In this document: positions 49,896 to 61,095 of the stretch, piece after piece
How positions within the stretch are numbered: position 1 is the first letter of the stretch
Layout of the letters: the number at the start of each line of letters is the position of its first letter
Assembly: GCA_001247695.2 (NCBI GenBank)
Contig: LGRX02034686.1
Span: 18,555-82,554, forward strand
DNA length: 64,000 nucleotides
Direction of reading: 5' to 3'
Origin: Cymbomonas tetramitiformis
Lineage: Eukaryota; Chlorophyta; Pyramimonadophyceae; Pyramimonadales; Pyramimonadaceae
Position numbers and translations under genes: made by a program
Notes under the pieces: model-generated
What the model saw: the letters and a program-made list of their open reading frames with translations, nothing else
What the model was told of the DNA's origin: nothing
Databases searched by the model: none

Positions 49896-51478
49896 GCTTG
49901 TGCGTAGCGTGTGTGCCTGGATGTGTGATACAATCCGGGGGCCCCATTCTGGCTTCCTTTGCCTAGGATGTGTGTGGTCTGGCAGACGGTGGTGACATCC
50001 GCATTCTGTTGCGAGGAGTGCTTCGCTGCCCGCCTGTCTTGTGGGTTTCCCCTCCAGTCTCCGTGCGGTTTGCAATGCGATTCCACAATTTCCGGGGAGG
50101 ATATAGGGAAAGAGGGAATATGAGCCACCGAGCCTCATTTTCCCCCGCGAATCTTACATCATCCAACTGTACCGATGCATAGTCCTCGACGAGACCTACT
50201 CAAATAGGTTACTTTTTTGGAAATCGGTTGGTTGGCGGCTCGGGAACTTTTTGTCGAAGTTTGGATGATAAGTTGAATTGCATTGCAAGGTTGCAATAGG
50301 TATCGCCGAAAACGGCCAAATCGTATTGCAGATCGCGCTGCGTCAGGGCTTGTACTCAATCACCCCCATGCCAGGCTAGGGCACTCATTTTTTTCTTCCA
50401 TGGCATTACTGTAGGCAATTATTGGTGTTATGGTGTGTACACCATAATATCTGTCTGTCTGTCTTCATGTCTGTGTGCAGCTCTCTAAGCTGTTGCCTAC
50501 TCGCTGGGTCCATTTTATCACTTCGAAAAATCAGCACACAGTTTTCTCGAAAATTTCAGTTTGTAAGCTGTGTCCTGATATATTTGGAATCTAGAGATAT
50601 CACTTTGATATGCTCTTAGTGCACAGCCATATGCCCAAATATATCATAGGTTCTGACAAGTTATCACTTAAGTGGTTAATCCGCTTACAGTTGAACCTTA
50701 AAAGCATCGAAGAGATCGCTTTCGACCGCCAAGGGAACCCTCTTGGCACGATCACAGGAGGTGACTGGTGCCAAGCTTCACACAGATGCGGCTTCCACAT
50801 ACACGATGAGGACATATTCTTTTTTAACGTGCGTTTTCGGCATGCGTGCAGCGAGGTCTTCCTCACCGGTGATGCACACAGGTGGTGCTGGGGGGTTTAT
50901 GCCAACAAGGCTAGCCTTGTTCACGCATGGACCGGTGTGCCAGCAGCAGCAACAATAGCATGAGGACATTGCACTTCTGTACTAATGACATAGTTTCTTT
51001 TTTTTAATATTTTAAGTATCCGAAACAATCTTGTGTTCACTTTGCATGCTTGCTTCACTTGTTATGCATAGCTGACATTCCTTACTTGTCATAAGTTGTC
51101 AATAGCTGTCATAAGCAAACAACCCAATCTTGAACACATCATATGCACTCATATGCACATTTCTGTGATTTATTTCAACAATATGGTTTTTGGACACCTT
51201 GGAAGCTGGTCAGGGTCCCACCTATCGGTGACACCCCCCCCTTTCAACCCAAAGCTTTATTGATAATAATAATCAATAGCATACTTTCTTCTCATATTTC
51301 ACATATGGTACAGTCACTGTACCCCGATACCAGCATATTGTAACATATGTTGTTATGTTATAACACCTCTTACAATCATAGTTCTAGCAATAACTCCCAC
51401 AACATTATTTAGTTCCAATATCATCAACACCTTTTGTTGCACACCCGTATATCGTGACCATGTTTTATAGTGTGCTAA
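49896..51478. other. Region without a supported gene
   Basis: A plus-strand frame at about 50610-50963 (117 codons, GGDWCQASHRCGFHIHDED) looks partly protein-like but has no recognised motif or clear start. The remainder is AT-rich with a TGTC-type short repeat near 50450. Confidence 0.4.
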
Positions 51479-51499
51479 CATTTCGTCTCTTTTGTTTTT

Positions 51500-52862
51500 A
51501 TGGTGGGTCTCCGCATGCAACCTGTCCAGCTTCGCATGCAACCGGCCAGCCTGAGCATGCAACATGCCTTGCTGAGCATGCAACCCGCCCGGCTGAGCAT
51601 GCAACACGCCTCGACCAGCATGCAACACGCCTGGTACCGCATGCAACCAGTGGGTTCCAGCATGCAACCAGCGCCTCCCAGCATGCAACCAGTGGGGGAC
51701 AGCTTGCCTTGGGCTGGAAGGATGGGAAGCAAGTCGCACGCCGCCGATGAAGAATCACAAAGCCGGAGTAGCGACTATAAGGACACGGAGGACGACCCTG
51801 GTGACGACCCTGGAGATGACCCTGATGGTGACCCGACTGGGGGGGCGGGACCGTCGACGTCAACTACACGACTGTTAGTGGTCACTCCCCAAGGGGATTC
51901 CTTGTGGGTGCCCCCGGGTGAATTGGTCACTACAGCGACGTTACCCGAGATCACCTCCTCGCGCCATGGTCTGTCGGCAGCCCTGAAAATCTGTGACAAT
52001 CTTGGGCTGAGTCCTACTCGATACATTCTGAGCGGGGCCGGCGGTACCTCTTTCCCCGAGATACGTCCGCTGTACACCACCGAGACCTCCACCTACGCCC
52101 TCTTGGTGGACCGCTCGGTGGCAGAGGAGTCTATTCGAGGCACGAGGCGTCCCAGAATTCCGTCACAATGGTACCAATGCCCGAGACGACCGGTGGTGGA
52201 CGCCTTCACGGAGTCGGAGGCGGAGACCTACGAGCTGGATGGGCTACAAGCCTGGGTGGAGGTATGTGCTGCTCCATGGTACTTGGCTGCATCGTTTGGG
52301 CCGCCTCCTACGATGTCCCAACCCCCGTTGCAGACTGACCCCTCCACCTTCCCAGCTCCTTCACATCGACTCTCAGCCGATGCCGCTACCCGACGGTGGC
52401 TCATACGGCAGTGGCGGGACCACCGGCCGGGGTTGCACGAGCTCCGGAAGACCCAATGGCAATGTTCACCCCTGACGACCGCTCTTACCAGACCGCGATC
52501 AAGAACGAGAGCTCGCTCTTGAGGGGCATCTACAAGTTGGTGGAGGACCTCCCGGAGTTCCCCGGCGATCACTACACGAAGGGCCGGGCCATGGATGACC
52601 TTGAGGAGTTCTCTGTGGCGGTGAATGCGCTTCTGGAGCACATGACGGTGATTGCGGCGCTCACTACTCCCAGCTTTCGGCGTGAGGCGCAAGGACGCAA
52701 CCAGCTCAGCGTCTCCACCTTGCTATGGATGGTCAAGACCGCCAAGTTGGCCAAGGCCCAGAAGCTGTACGTCGAGGAGATGGCGCCAGGAGGCAGCGAA
52801 GGAGAGGCGTGGAAGGCGAGGTACGCAACGGTGCCACGGTTCATGGGCGACCTTGCCTTACA
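51500..52862 (+). pseudogene. Degenerate Gag of a second Ty3/gypsy copy
   Basis: Two overlapping frames (51500-52522 and about 52396-52862) together match the Gag ORF of the 30.1-kb gypsy: QGDSLWVPPGE/GGSLWVHQSAG, YALLVDRSV/WVLMVDREI, DGLQAWVEV/DGLAAWSEV, and VIAALTTPSFR/VIEALTTPSCT. A frameshift at about 52440-52520 separates them. The N terminus has nine SMQ-type repeats. Homology stops abruptly near 52862, where unrelated sequence starts, so this copy is truncated before protease. Confidence 0.75.
51514..51705 (+). repeat. 21-bp minisatellite with GCATGCAA core, nine copies
   Basis: Each 21-bp unit holds the palindrome GCATGC followed by AAC. In frame it encodes a seven-residue repeat containing MQ. 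It forms the extreme N terminus of the gypsy Gag remnant and is absent from the 30.1-kb copy. Confidence 0.85.
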
Positions 52863-52869
52863 ACCGCCC

Positions 52870-54490
52870 CAACCGACCCCGCGGACAGATGGAACAACGA
52901 GTCAGAACTCGCCACCGTGCAACAGAGGCCTGGCGCAACCTCCCTGCCACGCCGCAAAGGAGCCCACACACGGACACTCACGACCGTGGCCGAAACCACA
53001 GCCCAGTAACCGCGACACCACGCGCCGTCAATAACATCGTCACAGTGGGGCTGGTCACAGTCGCTACCATGTGGGCCAGGGGGTTCAGCGCGGAAAGCAT
53101 AGTGTGGGCCAGCGCGTACACGCTGGTCTCCGTCACGCCCTGCCTGTGGACACCCGGCTCATGGTACCTGGAACGCGCCACCGCCATCACAATCGCCGCG
53201 ACCACAGGGGCAGCCGCAATGGCAACTCACGGAGTGGCGTCTTGGGCCATTGGGGTACCGGCGGGTGACCCAGTGGATCGGGTCGGCAACGGTGCACCAC
53301 ACGGCAGTCGGCATCTTGTTCCTAGAGGCGACATGGCGAGCAGTGCGGAGGTTCTCCCTGAACCTCCCCCTGCTGTTATGACTCGTGGAGCGGTCCCTTA
53401 GCGCCCGGATGAGGTGGGCACTCATCCAGGCCTGGGGCCCAGTGCCCAAGTCCGCTGGAAGGCGCAACCGGCGGGCTCAGCAACAGGCCAAAGCAGTATT
53501 GCAACTCCTTGCCCGCACATGGGTGCAGCGAGTGTGCGTGCAGCTTGGCTGCGCATTAGCAGCCTGGACCATCCTCACAACGGTCCAGGCAAACAGCGTG
53601 GGACACTTGCTCGTAGAGGTGTCCAGGCTCGTAGCGACAGAAGCATGGAAGAGCACGCCCAACTGGTGCGCGGCGGCGGCAGCGACAGCGGGGGCGGTAT
53701 ACTCGTGGACACAGTTCCGCTTGGTCAACACCAACGCCATCATGCGATTCATTGTCCTCAACCCAAAGTGCAAGGACCCCCCCAGCCGCTTCAAGCGCAC
53801 CAGCAAGCGGAACAGGCAACAGGGCCGTGGGGCGCCATCCTCCCACGATCTACGGCGCAGAGCCAGCCTCAGGAGGGCAAAAAGCCGACGCCACGCCCGC
53901 AGGGGCCGCAAGCGGCGCAGGAAGCCGCGGCAGCGCCACCAGGCGCGAGCGTTCGCCACGCAGGCCGGTGAGGTGGACAGCGCCGTACCTCTCGGCCGAG
54001 AGGACGACGTCGAAGCACTGCACGTCCGTGACGAAGAGCTGGACGTCATCATGGGGCCTCAAGCAGGCTTCAACGGCGAGGGGGCATGGACCGATGAAGA
54101 ATGGCAAGACCTACGAAACCTCTTGCTCCGCGAGAAAAGCTTCATGGCCACCTCCGCCACCGACCTACCGGGATACACGGGAGAGATCGGCAAATTCGAC
54201 ATCCCCTTCAAGGACGAGTCCGCCTCGCACTACCAGAAGCCCCGGCGATTCTCACCAGCCGAGCGAAACCTGATCGATGAACACTTCAACAAGTTGCTGG
54301 CGGACGGCATCATCGAAAAAGCCCCGAAGTACTGCGAAAACACCTGCAACGTCGTCGTGGCCATGAAGAAGGCCTTAGATGGCTCCTGGACGGACAAGCG
54401 TGTGGCGCTGGACCTACGAGGCATCAACGAGCTATCACTCAGAGACCGCACGCCCCCGCGGCTACCCGAAGACCTCTTTCACGATATATC
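52870..54490 (+). pseudogene. Fragment of a second gypsy-type element: hydrophobic segments and N-terminal RT
   Basis: Two frames. The first (to 53401) holds hydrophobic stretches (NNIVTVGLVTVATMW, ATAITIAATTGAAAMATHG). The second (53385 onward) has another pair (QLGCALAAWTILTTVQ, AAAAATAGAVYSW), an Arg-rich region (ARRGRKRRRKPRQRHQAR), then RT N-terminal motifs: KPRRFSPAERNLIDEHFNKL, LLADGIIEKA and VALDLRGINELSLRD. RT homology stops at about 54490 before the catalytic Asp-Asp box. The open frame to 55073 afterwards is His/Arg/Gln-rich and unlike RT. It differs from the RT of the 30.1-kb gypsy. Confidence 0.65.
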
Positions 54491-55073
54491 TAAAAGTTTT
54501 CCCCCGTCAACAACCCGCGCACCCCGACACCGCTGCCCCGCATACCCGAGATCCCAGCAGCCTAGTCACCACGCCACCCGCCACGACACAGCGCAGTGCA
54601 TAATCGCGACACCCAGCCAACTCCTCCGTTTGCTGCTGATGCAGCCGTTGACACCGTCGCTTGGCGATAAGTTGTTGGCGCCGATGCTTGGCGGCCAGCC
54701 ACCGCGAGTACTCAGCATGCGGAATCCGTACGTCCACGCGCGCATGACGCCACAACAACGTACTATACGACATCTCAGGCCGACAAGAGCCAACGCCCAG
54801 CGGACATTACGACATGTGATGGAGCTGAAGCACGGGCAACAGAGGCGAATAGAAGTCGTACAACCCAATACACGCACAATCGTGCGACAAAACTCGTTCC
54901 AAGGTGCACAAGTCATGCGGCTGCAGCATACACGGTTGCATAGGACGCTGCGCGTACGCGCACCAATTTACGTACTGAGCATGGGTCGCCAGTCGACGGT
55001 CGATCATGCCGTGCAATACATGCGCCCCCAGTCGTACAACAGCACTCGAATACTCTCCCACAGGGGACTCTAA

Positions 55074-57264
55074 TAAAATCGAGAATGGCACGCAGTTCAT
55101 CGATTATACCGATTGACGACGTGTAGATATTCGCTCGCAATATTCGACAATATTCGCAGCCTTGACGAAAGGCGGACGCGACCAACGCGTTTTTAACGTC
55201 GACGTCTTCAGAATCTTCGCGGGTTTCCGTGGAAAACCCTCCCGGAACTTGCGTACCGGCAATTGTTGTTCCCCCGCTACTGCCGGCACAAACAGGCCAC
55301 GTCTAACGCAACCACGTTGATACCAGTTGTTCGGGGGTGCTCTCTAAGAGCCTCTCAGTCTACTTACACAATGCAGGGAACCTAGTTCAGTCCTACAAAG
55401 AGATATATATTGCTGTAAGCATGATATATATATATGAATCGGATCTTTTCTTTAATGTCGAAGTTACAAACAACCAGGTGTGGCTGTTCACAGTAACAAA
55501 TTCAAAACTGATTCATTCAGCCTGCTCGGCTGCCTTATGCTATGGTTTTCAGATCTCGAACTTTCGAACACAACTCGATGTCGACTCTTGTCAGGTCCCA
55601 TCATGTTTCATGAGAACTCGATCTGTCACATCATAGAATCTGCCGAGTAGCCCAGTTTCATTATCAATCATTCCAGGCCACTCCATATCACTCTGAATAA
55701 TTATAACTGTGCTGACTCGGCAATATTGGAGGTCTCCCAGCGTTCCCTCCAATTTCTCTGACTGCTGGTTTTCCCACCAAAACTCACTTTCGGGTCAGGC
55801 ATTTCTGTCAGACACTCTCATCATCTGGTCATATAAATGCCTGTCATTGGTGACTGTCATAGTACCAGTCACTCGTCATTCTGACACGTCTATCATTCTG
55901 TCTCGTGACTTAGGCCTGTGCTACACCGAAACTTGGGAAAGCAAATGTGTTGATCGCAGCGATTTCATTGGCTCCTGTCGCGACTGTCATCCGGCGATAT
56001 CATGCGAGGTCATGCGAAGTCATTATTTGTGAAATGCCAAAAAGCAAATAATCGTCCAACATTTGGGACCTCGAAATCGAGGTCCCAAATGTTGGACAAC
56101 ATTTGCACCAAATGTCACCCAAATGTCGCCTGCGACAAATCCTGGATCATCAGATCAAAAAAACGGGAACGGTTCAGAGAGACCACCGGCTAGCTGGGGT
56201 GCGAAGATCGTGTATCGCGGGACTAGAATATGCTGCATTTTCCAATCACAGACACTGTTCAAGATCGGGTCGTCTAGTTTTCGACGTGGAAAATCTGCAT
56301 TTATATTTTTCAAACGACGCGGACGCGATCTGTACACACGAGCACGTTTTTATGATGTTGTCCACGTCGGACCGACGCGCGTTTGCCCGAAATATTCCTT
56401 TTTAAGTCGTTTCGCACGTTCGATCAGGCGAATGTCGATTTTAATCTGATCGCGCGGACTGTGATTTATAGATTTAATAACTCGTCTGAAGATGATCGCC
56501 GGGTCATATGGAGACTGTATGACCCGGCGAAACGAATCTTATTTGCTTCTCGACAGTGTACCAAAATCCGGTGTAGCACAGGCCTTACCCTAGCACAACA
56601 GTTCTGGCGAATTCAGGTCACTTTACAATGAAAACTGAAGCAGAAACCAGACCATACCGCTCAGAGTTGTGATAAATTCAACCGTTCAGTAGCGAGAGCC
56701 CTAAAAATCTTTTCAAACATAATATCAAATATTGTGCAGGGTGTACTAATAAGAACTTCCACACACTAGCATCGGTACACGTCACTATCGTGCCGATCAG
56801 CAGACGGTGAAGGCAGAATTCCAAGATTCATGTGAAGGGAAAAGGAATGTCAAAATAGTAATTACTGTGATATACAACCAAGCAAACTTAATACGAGTAC
56901 CGTTGTGTCGCAAGAACCTATTCCACTTGAGACATGCACATCATACCAAAATAACAACGGAGTAGTGTTACAGGCCACACATTTAATTGCTCAACTGTAA
57001 AAGAAGCAAGGCAATATGTAGCCAAATTCGACAAGGTGACATCTGAAGCAAGTAAAGCGTTTAGACACCAAGTGCCCGAACCAGCTTCTGGGAGAAAACT
57101 TACTGCTGTTGCAAGACACTTGTCTTTTTCTTCAGAAAGTCACTTTCATGTGCTGATATCACCCGATTTGCACTTCTTGGCAACCGTAAAAGTGTACCCA
57201 CATTTGGTTTTATTGAAACCCCGTCTGCTCACCTCAGTGCAGGACAAACCGTCGGAGAGGGGCA
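55074..57264. other. Region with weak coding signals only
   Basis: Overlapping plus-strand frames at 56103-56405 and 56383-56631 have protein-like parts (VFDVENLHLYFSNDADAI and NVDFNLIARTVIYRFNNSS) that would need a frameshift or splice to join. No family recognised. A perfect palindrome lies at 56054-56097. Confidence 0.4.
56054..56097. repeat. Perfect palindrome with 21-bp arms
   Basis: GTCCAACATTTGGGACCTCG plus A, a 2-nt centre, then the exact complement. An AACATTT..GGAC-like piece repeats just to the right. Confidence 0.9.
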
Positions 57265-60085
57265 CTATTGAAGGTATTGCCCTTGGCCCTGCAGAACAAA
57301 CAAGCTCCTTTCTCTGGTTAGAAGGGAGCAGCAATCACCGTCGTCGCAAGCTCTCAAGTACAACCAGGAGCACTAGTAAGAAATCACACAGGTCTGTAAC
57401 TTGCCAGAGCATAGTGCCACACCTGTTGCTGCTGAGGAACCTGATACATGACCTGTGGGTTCATCTGGGAAGGGTCCATCTGCATCTGGGGTGGTCGCTG
57501 CATCATTGCTTGAGCTTCTACCTGCTGCAGGAGTCCCAACTTCTGGAACTCAGCGTTCCAGACTAACGGCAACGAACATAGAAAGGCAGCAAGAGCTCAA
57601 CTGAGAAGCCTCCACAGACGGACATATATCTTCGTCCCTCGATCAACACGACTGACAGAAGGTTGAAGAAGATTTACAGGGTGCACGCTGCTGCTAGAGG
57701 TTGTATTCCACGCCAGGCTAGATTGACGCTAGTGCCTACGATAGTCAAACCGATTGAAGACCCCGAAAGCTGTAGATATTGGGGTTTTGGGAAATTCGCT
57801 CCGTGCCTGAGGTTGCTGTTGCATGGCAGGGTAATACATCCCCGCGTTGTAGGGAACTCCCTCTGGTCCTGGGACAGCTGCTGTAGGCGGACGAGGGACT
57901 TGGATGCCCTCCTCTTTAAGCTCATCACGGGGAACAATATCCACAAGGAAATCAAAGATGTCAGTTTTGGTGATAGCCGCAGCGATGTCGTTTCTCTGCC
58001 GCGAGAAGCACAAACCCAACGGACGAGAGTGAGAGGCAACGGTTACCCTTAGCGCAAACGCTCCATATATTACAGGACACCAAAGCCTCTTACTTTGACA
58101 GGCTGCAACCACAAACCGGTAGCGAGCGTGCACCCCGGAGAAAGCTACCTTCCTACATAACCGATCTGTCAAGATTCCGGATAAGAAAGGGCATATGCGA
58201 ACAGCCGCGGTGGCCTCTCTTTGAATCGAAGGTTCCAGATATTAAACGAGTGTGTTCTAGGCAAGCATTTTTAGGCTTCACTTCTGGCAGTACGTATGAG
58301 TTTTGACACGTTGCGCAAGCAGCGTAGCCCGACTGACTGGTGCAGTACTTGTATCCCGTGATAAGGGCATAAACCTATTGTTACGCGGGCACGCTCGCTC
58401 TTCAAGAGTTATGACTTCCTAGGGATCAATAGAAGCTATTAAATTACAATAGAAGCAAGGTGGGTAGACCAACGAAACAGCAAAATACAATAAGCAACGT
58501 GGTCGAGTGAAAGTGAAAAGACGTAGTCAATTTTGTATGAAGAGGTAGTGTACCTGAAGGGTTCGCCTCTTATTTTCTTCGGAGTGAATCCAGGATCTGA
58601 ACAACCCACGCACCCGTTGAGTTCACAGGACATCCTTCCGTCCACACACAAGGACCAAAGGGACAAAAACCCGCTTCCTCGGTTTGCGACACAGTTCAGG
58701 GTATAACTCACCTGAGAGTAAGTTCGAGTATGAACATCTCGCAGGCCTTGGCGAAAACAACCGGTGCCTCCGAGCTAATCATCTGCTAACACACCCCAAA
58801 AAGGTTACGCACGTTCTTACTCGAAAGGAAGGATTGAGGCCTTCAATCGGGGGAACCTGCCGGCTCTAGGCTTCCCCCTTTTTTTAATCTTCGCAGATCT
58901 TATGTCGGAAAACCATTTGAAAACTGAGCAAAAGCTGTGCCACTCAATGAGATCGGTCGAATATTAAAGGCGAGAGACTTACCCTCACTTCTTCATCGGA
59001 CTTCATAATCTTCTTGATGCGCGCAAGAGGCAGCTGATGGTTCTTAAAGTCTGCGTCGGAAACCGCCAACTCAGGTCTGAAAATACGCAAAGCACAAATA
59101 GCCTTCTGCTTCGGGCACCCGCGAGATTGTTCCACTTACCGCTCACTTGCTCAATCTCTTGCATCTGCTGCTGCCAGAAGTGTTGAAGTTGCTGGCGGTG
59201 TTGCTGGTGCAACTGCTGATATTGCAATTGGTGTGCCTGAAGCAAGAAAAGCGTTTGTGACTCCAACGTTAGAGCCTTTATCACGATTAAAGAGAAAAAA
59301 AAACAGGTGGACCACCAAAGAGCAGAGAACCGACATCAGCAGTGATGCAGCAAGTGAACTACCTGCTGAAGCTGGTGTTGCTGGTATAACACCTGCACAC
59401 GAAATAATCGAAAATAAGGACATATCACGCGGGTGGAAAAGGTACATACAGACATATGTAGCGGGGAAACGAGAGAAAATGAGGCAGAAGCTCAACAGAA
59501 AACAACCTGCTGCTGCTGCTGTGCCGCTGCCTGCTGCTGCTGTTGCTGCTGTGCCGCTGCCTGTTGCTGGGCGGCCTGCTGCTGGGCGGCCTGCTGCTGG
59601 GCAGCCTGCTGCTGCGCGGCCTGCTGCTGCGCGGCCTGCTGCTGGGCGGCCTGCTGCTGCGCGGCCTGCTGCTGCTGCTGTTGTACCTGTTGGTATCGTT
59701 GCTGCGCCGCGAGTTGCTGATGGTGCTGCAAGCAGCAAAACAAAATCCAAAGTGCTGGTTAACCTAAAAAAGTCGAGGGCGTCACGAGTAAACGCAGAAC
59801 AGTTAAAAGTGACTTAGTCTTGAAACTGAAACACGGGAGCGTCCTAATCCTCGGGGTCCCTTTTCACTCGAGGAAATTCTGAAGCTCAACGAACAGCCCT
59901 GTCCAACAATGCGGTTCCCTTTCCTAATGATTCTGACAGTCCAGGATACCCGACAGAGGACCGCAACGTCGGTGCACGTTGAGATGATTTGCCGCGTGTA
60001 CCTGCATCATTTGATACTGGTCCTCACCAGGCTGCGCAGCGTGCATGGCAGCCTGCTGCTGCATCATCATATTGGGGTCAGCCAT
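57265..60085 (-). CDS. NF-YC: NF-YC, histone-fold subunit of the CCAAT-binding factor NF-Y
   Basis: Ten exons on the minus strand: 60085-60002, 59725-59507, 59392-59363, 59236-59140, 59050-58983, 58782-58712, 58596-58554, 57995-57807, 57521-57423, 57288-57265; phases agree throughout. The N terminus is Met/Gln-rich with a polyQ/QQQAA tract (exon 2). Exon 4 ends FWQQQMQEIEQVS, joining DFKNHQLPLARIKKIMK and SDEEVR. Then ISSEAPVVFAKACEMFILEL, TLRSWIHSEENKRRTLQ and DIFDFLVDIVPRDE: the full NF-YC histone fold with its conserved linker residues. The C terminus is Gln/Met/Pro-rich and ends GQGQYLQ. It pairs with NF-YB and NF-YA to bind CCAAT boxes. The 57807 junction uses GC (CAG|GCACGG) or, alternatively, a GT at 57761. 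Divergent from the gene at 61096. Confidence 0.93.
59507..59725 (-). repeat. Coding polyQ / QQQAA tract in NF-YC exon 2
   Basis: CAGCAGGCC-type units, about nine repeats of AAQQQ flanked by longer Gln runs, contained in one 73-codon exon. Plus-strand ORFs here (Ala/Cys/Leu-rich) are shadows. Confidence 0.9.
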
Positions 60086-61095
60086 CTCGAACTTAAAGCT
60101 AGAGACTCACGCAAGGAGCTTGACAAGAAGCGTTAGCTTCGCCGAAATCTTATGTTTAGGGAAAAATATATCTCTCAACCTGCTGGCTGAAGGGGCAATA
60201 TTTGAAAGAAGATCGTAGGTGGTTTCGAAAGAGAACCGCTAACGGATACGTAAACTTTTGGTAGAAAGTTTTAGAATGGCTCTGCGCGCCGGGCACCCCT
60301 ACATGCAGAAGTGCCCCATTCGGCGAGTGCTTCTTTTAAACCGTCCTGCATCGATGCCCTTCATGCCGATCCACCATCGGCATCGTACGTTTTTGCGGCG
60401 TTGCTTTCAAATTTGTGCTTTGAAAAATCTCAGATATGACCCATACTGTACGATCCTCAATCCTCGGTGATGCATGATGAGTTGATGACTATGACTCTCC
60501 GTCTCTCTCGTGTCTATGTCTCGTCTGTGACGAGGCTGACGACTGCCGCTGCCGCTGCCGCTGCCGCTGCCGCTGCCGCTGCCGCTGCCGATGCCGATGC
60601 CGATGCCGATGCCGATGCCGATGCCGATGCCGCTGCCGCTGCCGTCTGGGTCTGCTCTCGTCTGACGATGACGTCAGAGTGTCACACACACACTGGCGCT
60701 ATCGCTCGCGGTATCGGTATATCATCTCGACAGTACTCTCGAGTCTTCTTCGCTCTTCTCTCTGCACCTCTTCCCAGTAGATCGTTGGGATCTCCCCATC
60801 GATCTGGCGGCCCACAGCGTCCGTCGGCCGAAGTTCTTCTCTGAGTCGCTTCTCTGGCGTTCCTACATATACTGTATACTGTTCCCTGTCCCTTCATGCA
60901 TAGGATACAGTAGACTCCTTCCCTTCTCGGATCTTTTGTGGGACACCTACTTATTTATGACTACTGTAGGGTGCCCGATACTTACTTACTGCGAGAGAAA
61001 TTGCTGCATATATCCCCCATACTGTGTCCATCTCTACTCCATGAAAGTGAAACCTCTATTCATCTTCTAACACGAGCACTTCTTACCTTGTCGCG
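60086..61095. promoter_or_regulatory. Divergent intergenic region between NF-YC and the secreted-protein gene
   Basis: About 1 kb separates the two start codons, so promoters for both genes probably lie here. At 60544-60645 is a hexanucleotide array, (GCCGCT)n followed by (GCCGAT)n and then GCCGCT again. No TATA box or CCAAT element is clear enough to call. Short ORFs across the array are artefacts. Confidence 0.5.

Noticed and set aside
57384..57422. NF-YC ending VWHYALASYRPV by reading through 57422
   Set aside because: A GT donor at 57422 spliced to 57288 gives an in-frame Gln-rich end (GQGQYLQ), more in keeping with the protein; read-through remains a minor alternative.
59433..59767. Cys- and Leu-rich plus-strand ORFs
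   Set aside because: Shadows of the polyQ exon of NF-YC on the minus strand.
60467..60844. Ala/Asp-repeat ORF
   Set aside because: Encoded by the hexanucleotide array between two divergent genes; no homologous flanks.
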